From Flavihumibacter sp. UBA7668 (GTDB taxonomy: Bacteria; Bacteroidota; Bacteroidia; Chitinophagales; Chitinophagaceae): a DNA stretch of 64,000 bases. The stretch covers positions 144,594 to 208,593 of the forward strand of contig NZ_DLHM01000006.1 of the NCBI RefSeq assembly GCF_002483205.1, read 5' to 3'. Numbering within the stretch: position 1 is the stretch's first letter; each line of letters starts with the position of its first letter. Under the pieces are notes generated by a model that was not told the origin of the DNA, did not search any database, and saw nothing but the letters and a program-made list of their open reading frames with translations. Position numbers and translations under genes: made by a program. This document shows positions 9,049 through 17,352 of this stretch, piece after piece.

Positions 9049-9195
9049 GTGTGAAGAGACACTAGTATTGATAGAATGCAGGCACATACCGAAGTAACTA
9101 CCGCCAGGTATAATAGCAAAATAGAGAAAGTTAAGAATATAATCACAACTGTATCTTTCATGCGTTTTTAGACTCCTACAGCGGTGGCTTATATT

Positions 9196-9888
9196 CTACT
9201 GCTCTGCAATTTCGTTTACCAGGCGATTGTGATTTGCGTGCCATGTTTCATCTCTTTGAGATTCGGCAGTATCATATAATGCAAATAGTTCGTCTATTTT
9301 TTCGATCGAAAAATCCCTGAATTCTTTTGCCCGATCTTCCGTGTTGGAAAAATGTGTATGAAACATAAGCCTGTAAATGCCTAATGTAACAGAGTAAGGA
9401 GCAATAGACCCGTCTTTTTCAATAGTAACCCTTGCTCCGTCTATACATTCCCAATCCTCGGTTATTTTTCCTCCTTCACTACCATACGTATTTACAGATC
9501 TTCCTTTGTCAAATCTTGTCCACCGTGAATTGAATGTAGTGACATTTTTTGAAGTAGTACTATTGAGTCTTTGATTGAGTTCTTCCTGTGATATTATTCC
9601 TACCCTCTCTAAAGCCATGGAAAGGTATGGTTCAAGTTTTGGATATTTTTCCTGTTCGTTTTGTGATTTCAAGAATGGAATCAGGTCTGGGTGATCTTTA
9701 AAGAGATGAATTCGTTTAAGGGCGGTAAACTGTACATCTGTATCAGATAATCGCTCCCAGGCGTTCGTCTGAATTTAATGAAGCAAATTTCTCTTCGGTG
9801 GTTTGTGGTAAATCGTTTGTTTTTTGTCTAAGGCAGAACTCTTCTCAGGAGCGAGTTTTTTTCCAAATAGCTTTCCAAATATTTTCAT
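9196..9888 (-). pseudogene. Frameshifted gene of unknown function, immunity-island type
   Basis: The 3' part (9196-9672) is open and encodes 158 aa ending DETWHANHNRLVNEIAEQ, but its only start there is TTG. The same frame continues upstream as AWERLSDTDVQFTALKRIH before meeting a stop. A second frame supplies TNDLPQTTEEKFASLNSDE, and a third starts at ATG 9888 with MKIFGKLFGKKLAPEKSS. The three pieces join into one protein of about 230 aa through two frame changes, near 9765 and near 9828. The Lys-rich N-terminus (FGKLFGKK) resembles that of the frameshifted gene at 15528-16365 (FFKKLFGLTDKK). Function unknown. An in-frame product from the TTG cannot be excluded. Confidence 0.6.
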
Positions 9889-10066
9889 GCCAATGAGGGT
9901 TGTAAAGATGTATTACACGCCCATCTAATATAATATTTTACTTCGACTTAAACGTTAGAGGATTTCCCATCATTTAGGTTTCGCAATTCTCCCTCCCCAA
10001 AGCAAAATGAAGATCATTATACGCAAAACGACAGCAATCTGATCCCCCTATTTGATAATTTGCCGT

Positions 10067-12022
10067 ATGATTCGATTGCTTATCTGCACCGCACTTAGTT
10101 GCGCAGCAACCACTATTTACAGCCAGTCTATCCAGCAACTGCACCCCGTGCCTTTTTCAGACGTTACGATTGAAGATGCTTTCTGGTCGCCCAGGCAGGC
10201 GACAGTAGCCAATGTTACCATCAAAGCCTGCATTGATTATACCGAAAACAAAACCGGCCGCATACGGAATTTCGAGCGCGCGGCCACCCATAAGTCAGGC
10301 AAATTTGAAGGCACTTACTTCGACGATTCCGATGTGTACAAAGCCCTGGAAGCAATCGCCTATTCCCTTCGAAACCGGCCCGATGCTGCCGTGGAAGCCA
10401 AAGCCGATGAATGGATCGCTAAAATTGAAGCAGCGCAACTACCCGACGGGTACCTGAATACCTATTATATACTAACGGCTTTGGATAAACGCTGGACAGA
10501 TATGGATCGCCACGAAGACTATTGTGCCGGTCACCTTATTGAAGCTGGCATCGCGTATTATAAAACTACCGGCAAGCGGAAATTGCTGGATGTTTCTATT
10601 CGTTTTGCCGATCATATCGATTCTATTTTCCGGATGGCAAACCGGCCCTGGGTTCCCGGCCACCAGGAAATAGAACTGGCCCTGATGAAACTCTATCATC
10701 ACACCGGTATTAACCGCTACCTCGATTTGTCAAAGTGGTTCCTGGAACAGCGTGGCAGGGGGCATTGGCAGGGTAGTATGTGGGACGAGGAAACCGCCCA
10801 CCTTTATTATCAGGATGCTGTTCCGGTTAAGCATCAACGGGAGATAACCGGTCATGCCGTACGGGCCATGTATCTTTATACCAGCATGGCCGATGTTGCC
10901 GCGGTAACGAATGATGCCGGCTACATGGAGGCAATGAATGCCATTTGGGAAGATGTGGTGCACCGCAATATGTACATCACAGGCGCCATTGGCGCAACAC
11001 AACATACCGAAGGTTTTGGCGACGATTATGACCTTCCCAATAAAGACGCCTACGGCGAAACCTGCGCATCGGTTGGGATGGTATTCTGGAACCAGCGCAT
11101 GAACATGCTCACCGGAGATGCTAAATATGCCGATGTGCTGGAACGCAGTTTATACAATGGTGCATTGGACGGATTATCGCTCAGTGGCGATCGCTTTTTC
11201 TATGTCAATCCGCTTGCATCAACAGGCAACCATAATCGGAGTGAATGGTTTGGAACAGCCTGTTGCCCGTCCAATATATCGAGACTGGTAGCATCGGTGG
11301 GCGACTATATTTATTCCACCTCAGCAGATGGCATTTGGGTGAACCTCTATGTAGGCAGTAAAACAACACAAAAGATTGCCGGCACTAAAGTAAATCTGCA
11401 ACTGGAAACCGGCTATCCCTGGAAAGGTAACACGCAGTTAATGGTAACGCCTGAACGAAAGAAAGCGTTTTCGCTGCGTTTGCGGGTGCCGGGCTGGCTG
11501 AATCAGCCGGTACCGGGAACTTTATACCAGTATGCCGAAAACAGTAAAACGGCTCCCCGCATTGAAGTGAATGGTAAACCTGTGGAGTACACCATGGAAA
11601 ATGGCTATGCGGTAATCAACCGTACCTGGACGAAGGGCGATAAACTAAGTCTGCAATTGCCCATGGAAGCGAAGCTGGTGGTAAGCCATCCCGAGTTAAA
11701 GCAGAACAATAACCGGATGGCTATTCAGTACGGTCCGCTGGTGTATTGTGTGGAAAGCAAGGACAATAACAATGCTGCCTGGAACCTGGTATTACCCGAG
11801 AAACCCGCTTTCAATGTGGTGTACCGGCCAGATTTTCTGGGCGGCATCAACGTCATCAATTTTACTGCACCCGTAACCAGTATTGGTGCCGATCGTAAAA
11901 CCGTTCAAACCACCACCCAAACCGTAACGGCAATTCCTTATTTCAGTTGGAATAACCGGGGCGCAGCGTCCATGCAGGTTTGGTTGCCGTTGTATGTGGA
12001 AGAGGTGAGGTTTAATTATTAG
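10067..12022 (+). CDS. Secreted GH127-family glycoside hydrolase (beta-L-arabinofuranosidase type)
   Basis: The protein has 651 aa from ATG 10067, chosen over a TTG 15 bases earlier because it starts directly before a signal peptide (MIRLLICTALSCAATTIYSQ). It belongs to GH127/DUF1680, whose characterised member HypBA1 of Bifidobacterium releases beta-L-arabinofuranose. The zinc/nucleophile signature is present: Glu331 and Cys333 in GETCAS and the pair Cys399-Cys400 in ACCPSN, matching the Cys3-Glu zinc site with a Cys nucleophile. The catalytic (alpha/alpha)6 barrel comes first, followed by beta-sandwich regions. It stands alone on the plus strand between pseudogenes, with no transporter nearby, so it probably acts in the periplasm on arabinose-containing plant glycans. 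Substrate is inferred. Confidence 0.88.
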   Translation: MIRLLICTALSCAATTIYSQSIQQLHPVPFSDVTIEDAFWSPRQATVANVTIKACIDYTENKTGRIRNFERAATHKSGKFEGTYFDDSDVYKALEAIAYSLRNRPDAAVEAKADEWIAKIEAAQLPDGYLNTYYILTALDKRWTDMDRHEDYCAGHLIEAGIAYYKTTGKRKLLDVSIRFADHIDSIFRMANRPWVPGHQEIELALMKLYHHTGINRYLDLSKWFLEQRGRGHWQGSMWDEETAHLYYQDAVPVKHQREITGHAVRAMYLYTSMADVAAVTNDAGYMEAMNAIWEDVVHRNMYITGAIGATQHTEGFGDDYDLPNKDAYGETCASVGMVFWNQRMNMLTGDAKYADVLERSLYNGALDGLSLSGDRFFYVNPLASTGNHNRSEWFGTACCPSNISRLVASVGDYIYSTSADGIWVNLYVGSKTTQKIAGTKVNLQLETGYPWKGNTQLMVTPERKKAFSLRLRVPGWLNQPVPGTLYQYAENSKTAPRIEVNGKPVEYTMENGYAVINRTWTKGDKLSLQLPMEAKLVVSHPELKQNNNRMAIQYGPLVYCVESKDNNNAAWNLVLPEKPAFNVVYRPDFLGGINVINFTAPVTSIGADRKTVQTTTQTVTAIPYFSWNNRGAASMQVWLPLYVEEVRFNY

Positions 12023-12323
12023 GGGGAACAGAGAGTAGTTTCTTTGTAATTGAATGACAGAATTATGCCTGGTTGTTTTTCCGGATTCTCTTAATTACTC
12101 CTAAATCCTTTTAAGATTAGGATTAAATTGAAAGTTGCTCCTAAAATGTATGTATTGAGAAGTGTTTCGTATTAGGGTGAATCTCTATCTCGGAAATAGA
12201 GCGACCCTGAAGAATGCATGTGCCCTGCTGGATCGGCGACGGAGTGCTATATACGACAATCCCAAGTAAAAGCGGAGAATATATTCATTCCTACTATATT
12301 TCCAATGGAATGCTAGCAGCTGC
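12023..12323. other. Intergenic stretch with a small nested hairpin
   Basis: No convincing gene is present. A structured element spans 12174-12208: AGGGT (12174-12178) can pair with ACCCT (12204-12208), and inside it CTCTAT (12183-12188) pairs with ATAGAG (12196-12201). There is no U-tract, so it is not a standard terminator. A short open frame from 12214 has no homology that I can name and runs into the 3' end of the opposite gene. Confidence 0.4.
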
Positions 12324-12887
12324 TTATGTTAACGATAAATCATATAATCTAATGCCGTTCAAAATCTTCATGTCATCATCAACAATTTTTTCAGCCCATG
12401 TCCAATCTTTTGTGTTTGGGTCATAAGATGTCATACCGCTTAGGTCATCAAAGTCAAGTGTTACACCACTTTCGAATTTAATAATGTTGTCATCGTTAAA
12501 TCCTTTCGTCAACTCGAATTCAATATTTTCTTTTCTAAGATTGTCAGTAACGTTTTTAAATGTCAAGAACCTATTCTTTTTTAAGAACCAAATATCAATG
12601 TTAAATTTTCCATTTTCAAAGCAAATGTCATTTTTATTATTTACCCGCCCTGTTTTGATATTTGGAAAGGTTGCTAAATGGTCATTTTGAATTCCGTATA
12701 GAATCCTTTTATCGCTTAAGTAGAAGAACTCGTAATAGGCGTATATTATTTCCGAATGCCCATTTTTGTAGTCCGTTATTCCTTCAGGCGTGCCCAAAAT
12801 CTCAATGACTTCATCAATAGTCATTCCCAAAACAATTGAACCAAACTTTCCTGTCTTTACAAAGTCTTTTAGATAAATAGTTTGCAT
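12324..12887 (-). CDS. Small soluble protein of immunity-like type, unknown function
   Basis: The protein has 187 aa from ATG 12887 (MQTIYLKDFVKTG). An ATG 60 bases upstream would add an Arg-rich tail that lacks family character. The N-terminal pattern GKFGSIVLGMTIDEVIEILG is a common opening of small intracellular proteins that sit beside polymorphic toxins in Bacteroidota, and it is shared with the pseudogene at 7289-7671. The rest is charged, mixed alpha/beta, without signal peptide. No toxin gene is seen nearby, so it may be an orphan immunity protein. The immunity role is an inference; the sequence shows only the shared motif and the cluster context. Confidence 0.6.
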   Translation of the reverse strand: MQTIYLKDFVKTGKFGSIVLGMTIDEVIEILGTPEGITDYKNGHSEIIYAYYEFFYLSDKRILYGIQNDHLATFPNIKTGRVNNKNDICFENGKFNIDIWFLKKNRFLTFKNVTDNLRKENIEFELTKGFNDDNIIKFESGVTLDFDDLSGMTSYDPNTKDWTWAEKIVDDDMKILNGIRLYDLSLT

Positions 12888-13045
12888 AATATTTTCAAAT
12901 GTCGCAAAAAAACTTCCCCTACGGCGAAGGTGTGGGATTCGCATCACTCCTGCTGATTGAAAAATACGAATTCCTTGCTAGTTCGTCGTTTAACTTATAG
13001 CGTCGTGCTAAACTTGTGTAAACACTCTTATCGGTGGTGGTTTTA

Positions 13046-13894
13046 TCAGTATTCGTAGAAATATTTCTTCCAAAGTTCATAAAGTTCATATTTTTTTTCA
13101 TCCGAAAGGTCATCCGTCTTAAACAGCTGACCCAATGAAACACCGATTAGTAAATAAGCTATTGCTTGTTTGGCTTTTATCTCTTTGATTTTATACTTGT
13201 CAATCAGCTCCAAGAAACATAAGTTCATAATTTCCCATGTTTGTATTTCCCGGTCAGGTCGTAGATCAAGTTCGTAGTTATAGATATCTTCATCAATGGT
13301 AGAATTCAAGACCTGTCCAATGCCGAAATGAATATTTCTTGCTCTTACTTCTAATTGCTTAGAAAGCTTACTTTGCGGTTTTTCCTGTGGTTTTAAGTCG
13401 CTAAATTCAACTGTTACCTCCTCTGCATTCTTAAATCTTTTTTTGAACAGGTAATAGCCTTTGATATTCCGATAAATATCTGGTCGAATTGTTTCTATTA
13501 GACTCAATGCAAGTTTATTGATTGACATTTTGGAGGTGTCAAGAGCAAACTTGTCGGATAGATATAACGAGAAACTTTTTACCTCTTCTTGTGTAATACC
13601 GTGCCATAATGGTAGTATTACTTTTGTCTCGTTCTCCTCCTTAGAAAGGAGCGAACGATATTCGTAGTCAGTCCAACGTTTCTCTAAGAATTTTTTTGAA
13701 ATGATTACAATCCCGAACTTTGATTTTATAAGACCGTCGTCAATAGTTCTTGACAAACTGTCACCCACCTTAAGTGAGAACTCGTCATACCATACTTTAA
13801 CTTGGAGTTTTTCTAGAGTGTCGGCTAGTTGCCTCACAATCGTGTCTTTGTCTTCAGATGCATGGGAAATAAATACGTCCCAATATTTTTCCAT
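13046..13894 (-). CDS. TIR-domain protein with C-terminal helical domain
   Basis: The protein has 282 aa from ATG 13894. Residues 1-120 form a TIR domain: WDVFISHASEDK at the start, a conserved YDEFSLKVGDSL loop, GIVIISKKFL, and Glu78 in WTDYEYR at the position of the catalytic Glu of TIR NADases. This suggests an NAD-cleaving or nucleotide-signalling enzyme. Residues 150-282 are mostly helical and have no family I recognise. TIR proteins in bacteria are frequent in phage defence, and this one lies in an accessory island. No obvious sensor partner such as a Thoeris ThsA, STING or Argonaute gene is next to it, so it may be a single-gene system or orphan. Activity is inferred from motif conservation. 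Confidence 0.8.
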   Translation of the reverse strand: MEKYWDVFISHASEDKDTIVRQLADTLEKLQVKVWYDEFSLKVGDSLSRTIDDGLIKSKFGIVIISKKFLEKRWTDYEYRSLLSKEENETKVILPLWHGITQEEVKSFSLYLSDKFALDTSKMSINKLALSLIETIRPDIYRNIKGYYLFKKRFKNAEEVTVEFSDLKPQEKPQSKLSKQLEVRARNIHFGIGQVLNSTIDEDIYNYELDLRPDREIQTWEIMNLCFLELIDKYKIKEIKAKQAIAYLLIGVSLGQLFKTDDLSDEKKYELYELWKKYFYEY

Positions 13895-14150
13895 TTAATG
13901 ATTTGTTGCTCTAAAATTACAGCCAACGCCATAATTTATGAAATTAAAGGTGGTTAATAATTTTTATACTACCGAAAGTTAATGGATCTAATTGTTTTTT
14001 GATCTAAAACTATAGGCTTCATTTCTTCGGATTGCTTACAGTGGTAAAACCTCTATTTTTCGTAGCGTCTGGTGAAGTGCCGCCTTCTATGGGCCAGATA
14101 AGTGGATTTCGTGATAGCTGATTATATCAACATAGCATGTTTCGCTTCCT

Positions 14151-15158
14151 TTATTTTCCTGTTTCAAATACATTTCGAATAACACTATCCACCGCATTTT
14201 TTGTTCTCGGAACATAATCGCTAACCAGATATTCATTAAGTCTGTGAGCAATGGTGGCCGCACTTGGTTGGTCGGTAAGCGTTGGGTTCAGTTTTCGCAA
14301 CCACAGCGATTGGTTTAACCTTTCTCCTATAGTCGTGCAAATTGCCAGACCATCAAGGGCTATGAGGCTCAATGGTCGCCCGCTCGTCAGCCATTTGTTT
14401 GCTCTGTTCCAGCTAAATTGAGAATTGGCGGCAACATAGCCCCAGTTAGAAGATATATTGTTAATTCTGTGGCTGACTTTCTCAATCCAGTCCAGTGTTT
14501 TTTCGCTTTGCAAATAGATCATTACGAGTACGTTTTCTGATAAGTATTTATCGTTTCCGCTTTCAAGTTCTGTTGTGATGGTTTCAAATGCATCGTCTGT
14601 ATCTAAACACTTGGCTAATGCCTCTGCGAATAGCTGAATTTCATTTGCTTTCCGGTTCGTCCATTCTTTCAGTATCCATTTATTTGCTGTTTTACCAACA
14701 ACTTTCCCGGCAATTTCATAGGCTTTGTGATTTATGGCTCGATTATACTCGACCTTTTCTTTCAGACGGGTTAAGATTTTCTGTTTGTCGAATTTTGCCA
14801 GTTCGGTGATAACATAGTTGTCTGTGAAAAATTGGACGAATGAAAAGTCAATTATTTTGTTCAGGTCATCTTTGATTTGCTCAAAGTTTGGAAATGGGTG
14901 CTTTTCGGCGTTAGTTACCTCTATGTTCGGTTGCGTTGCTTTCCCAGTATCATAATCGTAAAAATCATCGTGTAAATAGGGGCAATGTCCATGAATCGCA
15001 ACGAGATTGAAAAACTCTAATGGCCTTAATGCACGGTTGATTAGTCTGTTGTGGCACGCCAAACACAAGCGGAACGGATTTTGTCCTACGTCAGCGGATT
15101 CTTCCACTTCAAAAGATCTTATATTACAACATTCACATTTCATAGATTGAGTCCACAT
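14151..15158 (-). CDS. Protein of unknown function with N-terminal zinc-ribbon-like cysteines
   Basis: The protein has 335 aa and is not recognised. The N-terminus carries CECC and, about 20 residues later, CLAC, spaced like a small zinc finger (CxxC-n-CxxC). The remainder is mainly helical with no signal peptide or membrane segment. The start ATG (15158-15156) overlaps the stop TAA of the preceding gene by one base (TAATG), which indicates translational coupling. It is the third gene of a minus-strand run with the 117-aa gene and the frameshifted gene at 15528-16365. Position in the island suggests an accessory role in defence, immunity or a mobile cassette, but nothing in the sequence decides between these. 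Confidence 0.65.
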   Translation of the reverse strand: MWTQSMKCECCNIRSFEVEESADVGQNPFRLCLACHNRLINRALRPLEFFNLVAIHGHCPYLHDDFYDYDTGKATQPNIEVTNAEKHPFPNFEQIKDDLNKIIDFSFVQFFTDNYVITELAKFDKQKILTRLKEKVEYNRAINHKAYEIAGKVVGKTANKWILKEWTNRKANEIQLFAEALAKCLDTDDAFETITTELESGNDKYLSENVLVMIYLQSEKTLDWIEKVSHRINNISSNWGYVAANSQFSWNRANKWLTSGRPLSLIALDGLAICTTIGERLNQSLWLRKLNPTLTDQPSAATIAHRLNEYLVSDYVPRTKNAVDSVIRNVFETGK

Positions 15159-15511
15159 TAAAGAGGCTCTTCCAAGCGTAGGTTTTTATCTTCGAATTTG
15201 GTTATGAATCCGTTTAATCGTAGGTAATGGCACAGTCGAAATCCATAGTCTATCCAGCCGATTCCATCGGCGTGTTTAACTTTTTGGATGTCATTGAAGG
15301 ATTGTAGTATTTCTATAACTGCTGATTTTGTAAGGGGAACCGCTTCCTCCAATGCCTTGTTGATTCTCTGTGATGTTTCAAATTCGGGTTTGAATAAATC
15401 ATTCTTTTGAACCCATTGTTCGAAGCAATTGCTAGCGCATCGAAGTCCATTTAATACCTCTTCTTTATCTAGTAGCCGTTTCTCGACCACTGCCTTTGTT
15501 TTTTTCGCCAA
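15158..15511 (-). CDS. Small protein of unknown function
   Basis: The protein has 117 aa, soluble and largely helical, with a Lys-rich start (MAKKTKAVVEKR). The only plausible start in the frame is TTG 15511, 16 bases after the stop of the previous gene; a longer start reaching into that gene is possible. The stop overlaps the ATG of the 335-aa gene, so the two are translated together. Not recognised. Confidence 0.55.
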   Translation of the reverse strand: MAKKTKAVVEKRLLDKEEVLNGLRCASNCFEQWVQKNDLFKPEFETSQRINKALEEAVPLTKSAVIEILQSFNDIQKVKHADGIGWIDYGFRLCHYLRLNGFITKFEDKNLRLEEPL

Positions 15512-15527
15512 AACATCCTGTGCGTCT

Positions 15528-16365
15528 TTATTCGAATTTGTAGATTTTTGAATTGTCGAGTACTATTAGTTCAGCACTGAATCCTGCTATAGTAAGGTTA
15601 TGCACTACTTCGTCTGCAATTTTCCTGGCCTTTTGATAGGTGCACTCGTCGTTGAAAGTCATTTGGATGCCTGGCGGCTCGCATGAGTAGGAAAATTCGT
15701 CTCCGTCTGCCTGAAAATATACCAATTCATTTCGCTCCACCTGTTTTACCTGGAATGAAACGGGCATCATTAGCCTAGTGAACTGCTCGGGAGATAATTC
15801 AATTTCACCGCAGATCAGAAATTCAAATTTTCCCGGAGGATAACTGATGTTATCTGGCGTTATATTTTGGCGGCTATTCGAAGAAGTGAAAAAGTGATAG
15901 AAATAATGGATGCTTTCGGCTTCCCCATAGTGAAACCGTTTAAACGCTTTTGCAATTGGGTCAACTATATTGCCGTTTGGTAATTTTACAACAATTGGCA
16001 TCATGCTCACTCCGTCTGGCAGGTTTGCTTCCTCTTGTTGAATCCAAATCCCATTGTTGTTGTTGATCATTACCTGTCCAACATAACTTCCCGCAACAAA
16101 TATTGTTTCGGCAAAAATCGTTTACGGTTAGACCTTCGTCTCTAAATCGTTGGAGAAATTTGTCAACATAGGTTACCGTGTCAATCGAAAAGTTCAATGC
16201 AATATTGTCGTTACTTCTTACTGCGTCAACAAATTGTTGAGCCAGTTTTGGACCATTGACAGCGATTGCGTTAAACTGAAGGTTAATTTCCCGTGTTGGC
16301 ATAGGACCATTTCCGGGATTATCTTTTTTGTCTGTTAAGCCAAATAGTTTTTTAAAGAAACTCAT
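15528..16365 (-). pseudogene. Unknown-function gene split by a single-base frameshift
   Basis: The first frame starts at ATG 16365 (MSFFKKLFGLTDKK) and is collinear to residue about 84 (DEGLTVNDF). It then degenerates into an unlikely Cys-rich and Gln-rich tail. The second frame holds the natural continuation: AETIFVAGSYVGQVMINN and onward to EFLICGEIELSPEQF, ending at 15528. The two join exactly if the T5 run at 16113-16117 (A5 on the plus strand) had four bases. The repaired protein would have about 278 aa, soluble, of unknown function. The downstream part alone could start at ATG 16070 (180 aa). A sequencing error in the homopolymer is a real alternative to true decay. Confidence 0.7.
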
Positions 16366-16684
16366 ATGTCTAAGAAGAATGTACTATTAAATATGCACTA
16401 TTAATTATAAAATTACCGTCGTTTTCATATTGTCTCTTACCATGCTCCCATGGGTTTTTTCAAATATTGCTGCCAATCATTGCCTGTCTTTTGATAAAAG
16501 AACAGGTAGTCATTACCTGATGAATACCCAAACATCTCTGCCAACCGGAAAACTGCTATCGTATTATTTCTAAAGTACAATATAATGATCAGAACACTTG
16601 TAAAGTTATACTAGTAATTTCCTACCCAACTGTAAAGTTTTTTCAGTACAAGATAAGGAAAACAGGCCGTGATTTCCCCAGCAT

Positions 16685-16741
16685 CCCCGGACTTATCCCG
16701 GACTTGTACCGCACCTGTACCGGACCTGCACCGGGCTTGCA
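16685..16741. repeat. Degenerate GC-rich tandem repeat, about five copies of 11-12 bp
   Basis: Units resembling CCCGGACTTGTA follow one another as CCCCGGACTTAT, CCCGGACTTGTA, CCGCACCTGTA, CCGGACCTGCA and CCGGGCTTGCA. They stand out by GC content in an AT-rich intergenic region. Confidence 0.6.
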
Positions 16742-16991
16742 ATCATATAGTAGGGTTTTTTACTATAAAAATGGAAAAAAACTGGTAAGAATTTGGCGGT
16801 CATCCTCGTTCCTGATTGTACCAGCTTCCAGTCTCTGCTGATGATGTCTCCGGTTAGTTGATTCTCCCGGTGTTGAGGTTTGATCCGCAGGTATACCTTC
16901 CTGAATCAAAATAATTCAATAACCCATCCGGTAAAAATGCTGCGATTAAATCCTTGTACTGTTGATCCACGAAAACGGGACCTTAAGAAAT

Positions 16992-17020
16992 TAAAAAAGA
17001 CCACTAATAGTGATCTTTTT
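16992..17020 (-). terminator. Terminator downstream of tRNA-Leu
   Basis: On the minus strand GATCACT (17015-17009) pairs with AGTGGTC (17005-16999) with one G-U pair and a three-base loop, followed by T6. It begins about 10 bases after the tRNA 3' end. Confidence 0.75.
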
Positions 17021-17025
17021 TCTCG

Positions 17026-17109
17026 TGCCCAGAACAGGAATCGAACCTGCACTACCTTGCGATAACCAGATTTTGAGTCTAGCGCGTCTACCAATTCCGC
17101 CATCTGGGC
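17026..17109 (-). tRNA. tRNA-Leu(CAA)
   Basis: A full cloverleaf is read on the minus strand. The acceptor stem GCCCAGA pairs with TCTGGGC, with discriminator A. The D-arm is present (TTGGTAGAC). The anticodon stem CTAGA/TCTGG encloses the loop CTCAAAA with anticodon CAA, which reads UUG. A long variable arm typical of leucine tRNAs follows, and the T-arm carries GGTTCGATTCC. CCA is not encoded. Length is 84 nt. Confidence 0.95.
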
Positions 17110-17121
17110 TTGTCTCTGTTT

Positions 17122-17148
17122 CACCGGTCGGGTGCCACCGGTCGGGTG
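17122..17148. repeat. Two tandem copies of CACCGGTCGGGTG upstream of tRNA-Leu
   Basis: The 13-bp unit occurs at 17122-17134 and 17136-17148 with one base between. It is followed by GGTGAAAGGTGGTGAAA, which belongs to the heptamer repeat type found elsewhere in the window. The unit lies immediately upstream of the tRNA on its strand. Confidence 0.65.
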
Positions 17149-17352
17149 GTGAAAGGTGGTGAAACCGGGTTGCAATATTACGGCAGCGGAGAGTTTCGGC
17201 CAAAATTTATTTGCAACAGGATTTTTTGGGTAACAGAAACTTACCTAAGAGCCTGAAAAATTTCTTTAAAAGCATATGCAAATGTAGGTTTTCGTCAGCC
17301 AGGCGACAGTTTTTGCGCGCAACGGGGCCTAGATTTACCTAAAATTTAGCGC

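Larger units (their letters stand above)
7858..9062 (+). mobile_element. IS630-family insertion sequence, 1205 bp
   Basis: The ends are imperfect 26-bp inverted repeats (7858-7883 and 9037-9062, 20 of 26 identical) beginning GTGTC. They are flanked by the dinucleotide TA at 7856-7857 and 9063-9064, as expected for IS630/Tc1-type elements, which insert at and duplicate TA. The interior codes for a DDE transposase in two overlapping frames. The element lies inside a small membrane-protein gene of opposite strand. Both ends and both reading frames are intact, so it may still be active or only recently inserted. Confidence 0.92.
7778..9161 (-). pseudogene. Small membrane protein gene split by IS630 insertion
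   Basis: Removing the insertion sequence and one copy of its TA duplication joins ATG 9161-9159 through 9065 to 7857-7778 in one uninterrupted frame of 58 codons. The protein would start MKDTVVIIFLTFSILLL and end ISKELNREDIVFT. It has one hydrophobic stretch (residues about 5-40) and a charged tail, so it is a single-pass membrane protein with a cytoplasmic C-terminus or similar. I do not recognise the family. It lies just downstream of the 9196-9888 pseudogene on the same strand, which suggests a former operon. The clean restoration of the frame shows that the element inserted into a real gene. Confidence 0.75.
16366..17025. other. Intergenic region, about 660 bp, mostly non-coding
   Basis: It holds a GC-rich degenerate repeat (16685-16741), a terminator for the tRNA (16992-17020) and otherwise AT-rich DNA. 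On the minus strand a stretch of about 75 codons from 16906 to about 16680 is free of stops and reads KVYLRIKPQHREN and onward, but it has no start codon and no family that I recognise. It may be a remnant of an accessory gene next to the tRNA. Confidence 0.4.

Noticed and set aside
12214..12426. 70-codon plus-strand frame
   Set aside because: It overlaps the 3' end of the opposite gene, has no recognisable motif and no promoter.
12909..13008. Open plus-strand stretch reading NFPYGEGVGFASLLL
   Set aside because: Too short, no start codon with context, and no known family; kept as possible remnant only.
13895..14150. Gene between the TIR gene and the 335-aa gene
   Set aside because: No frame of reasonable length or composition was found in these 256 bases.
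16680..16905. Stop-free minus-strand stretch of about 75 codons (KVYLRIKPQHREN)
   Set aside because: No start codon and no recognised similarity; it runs into the GC-rich repeat region.
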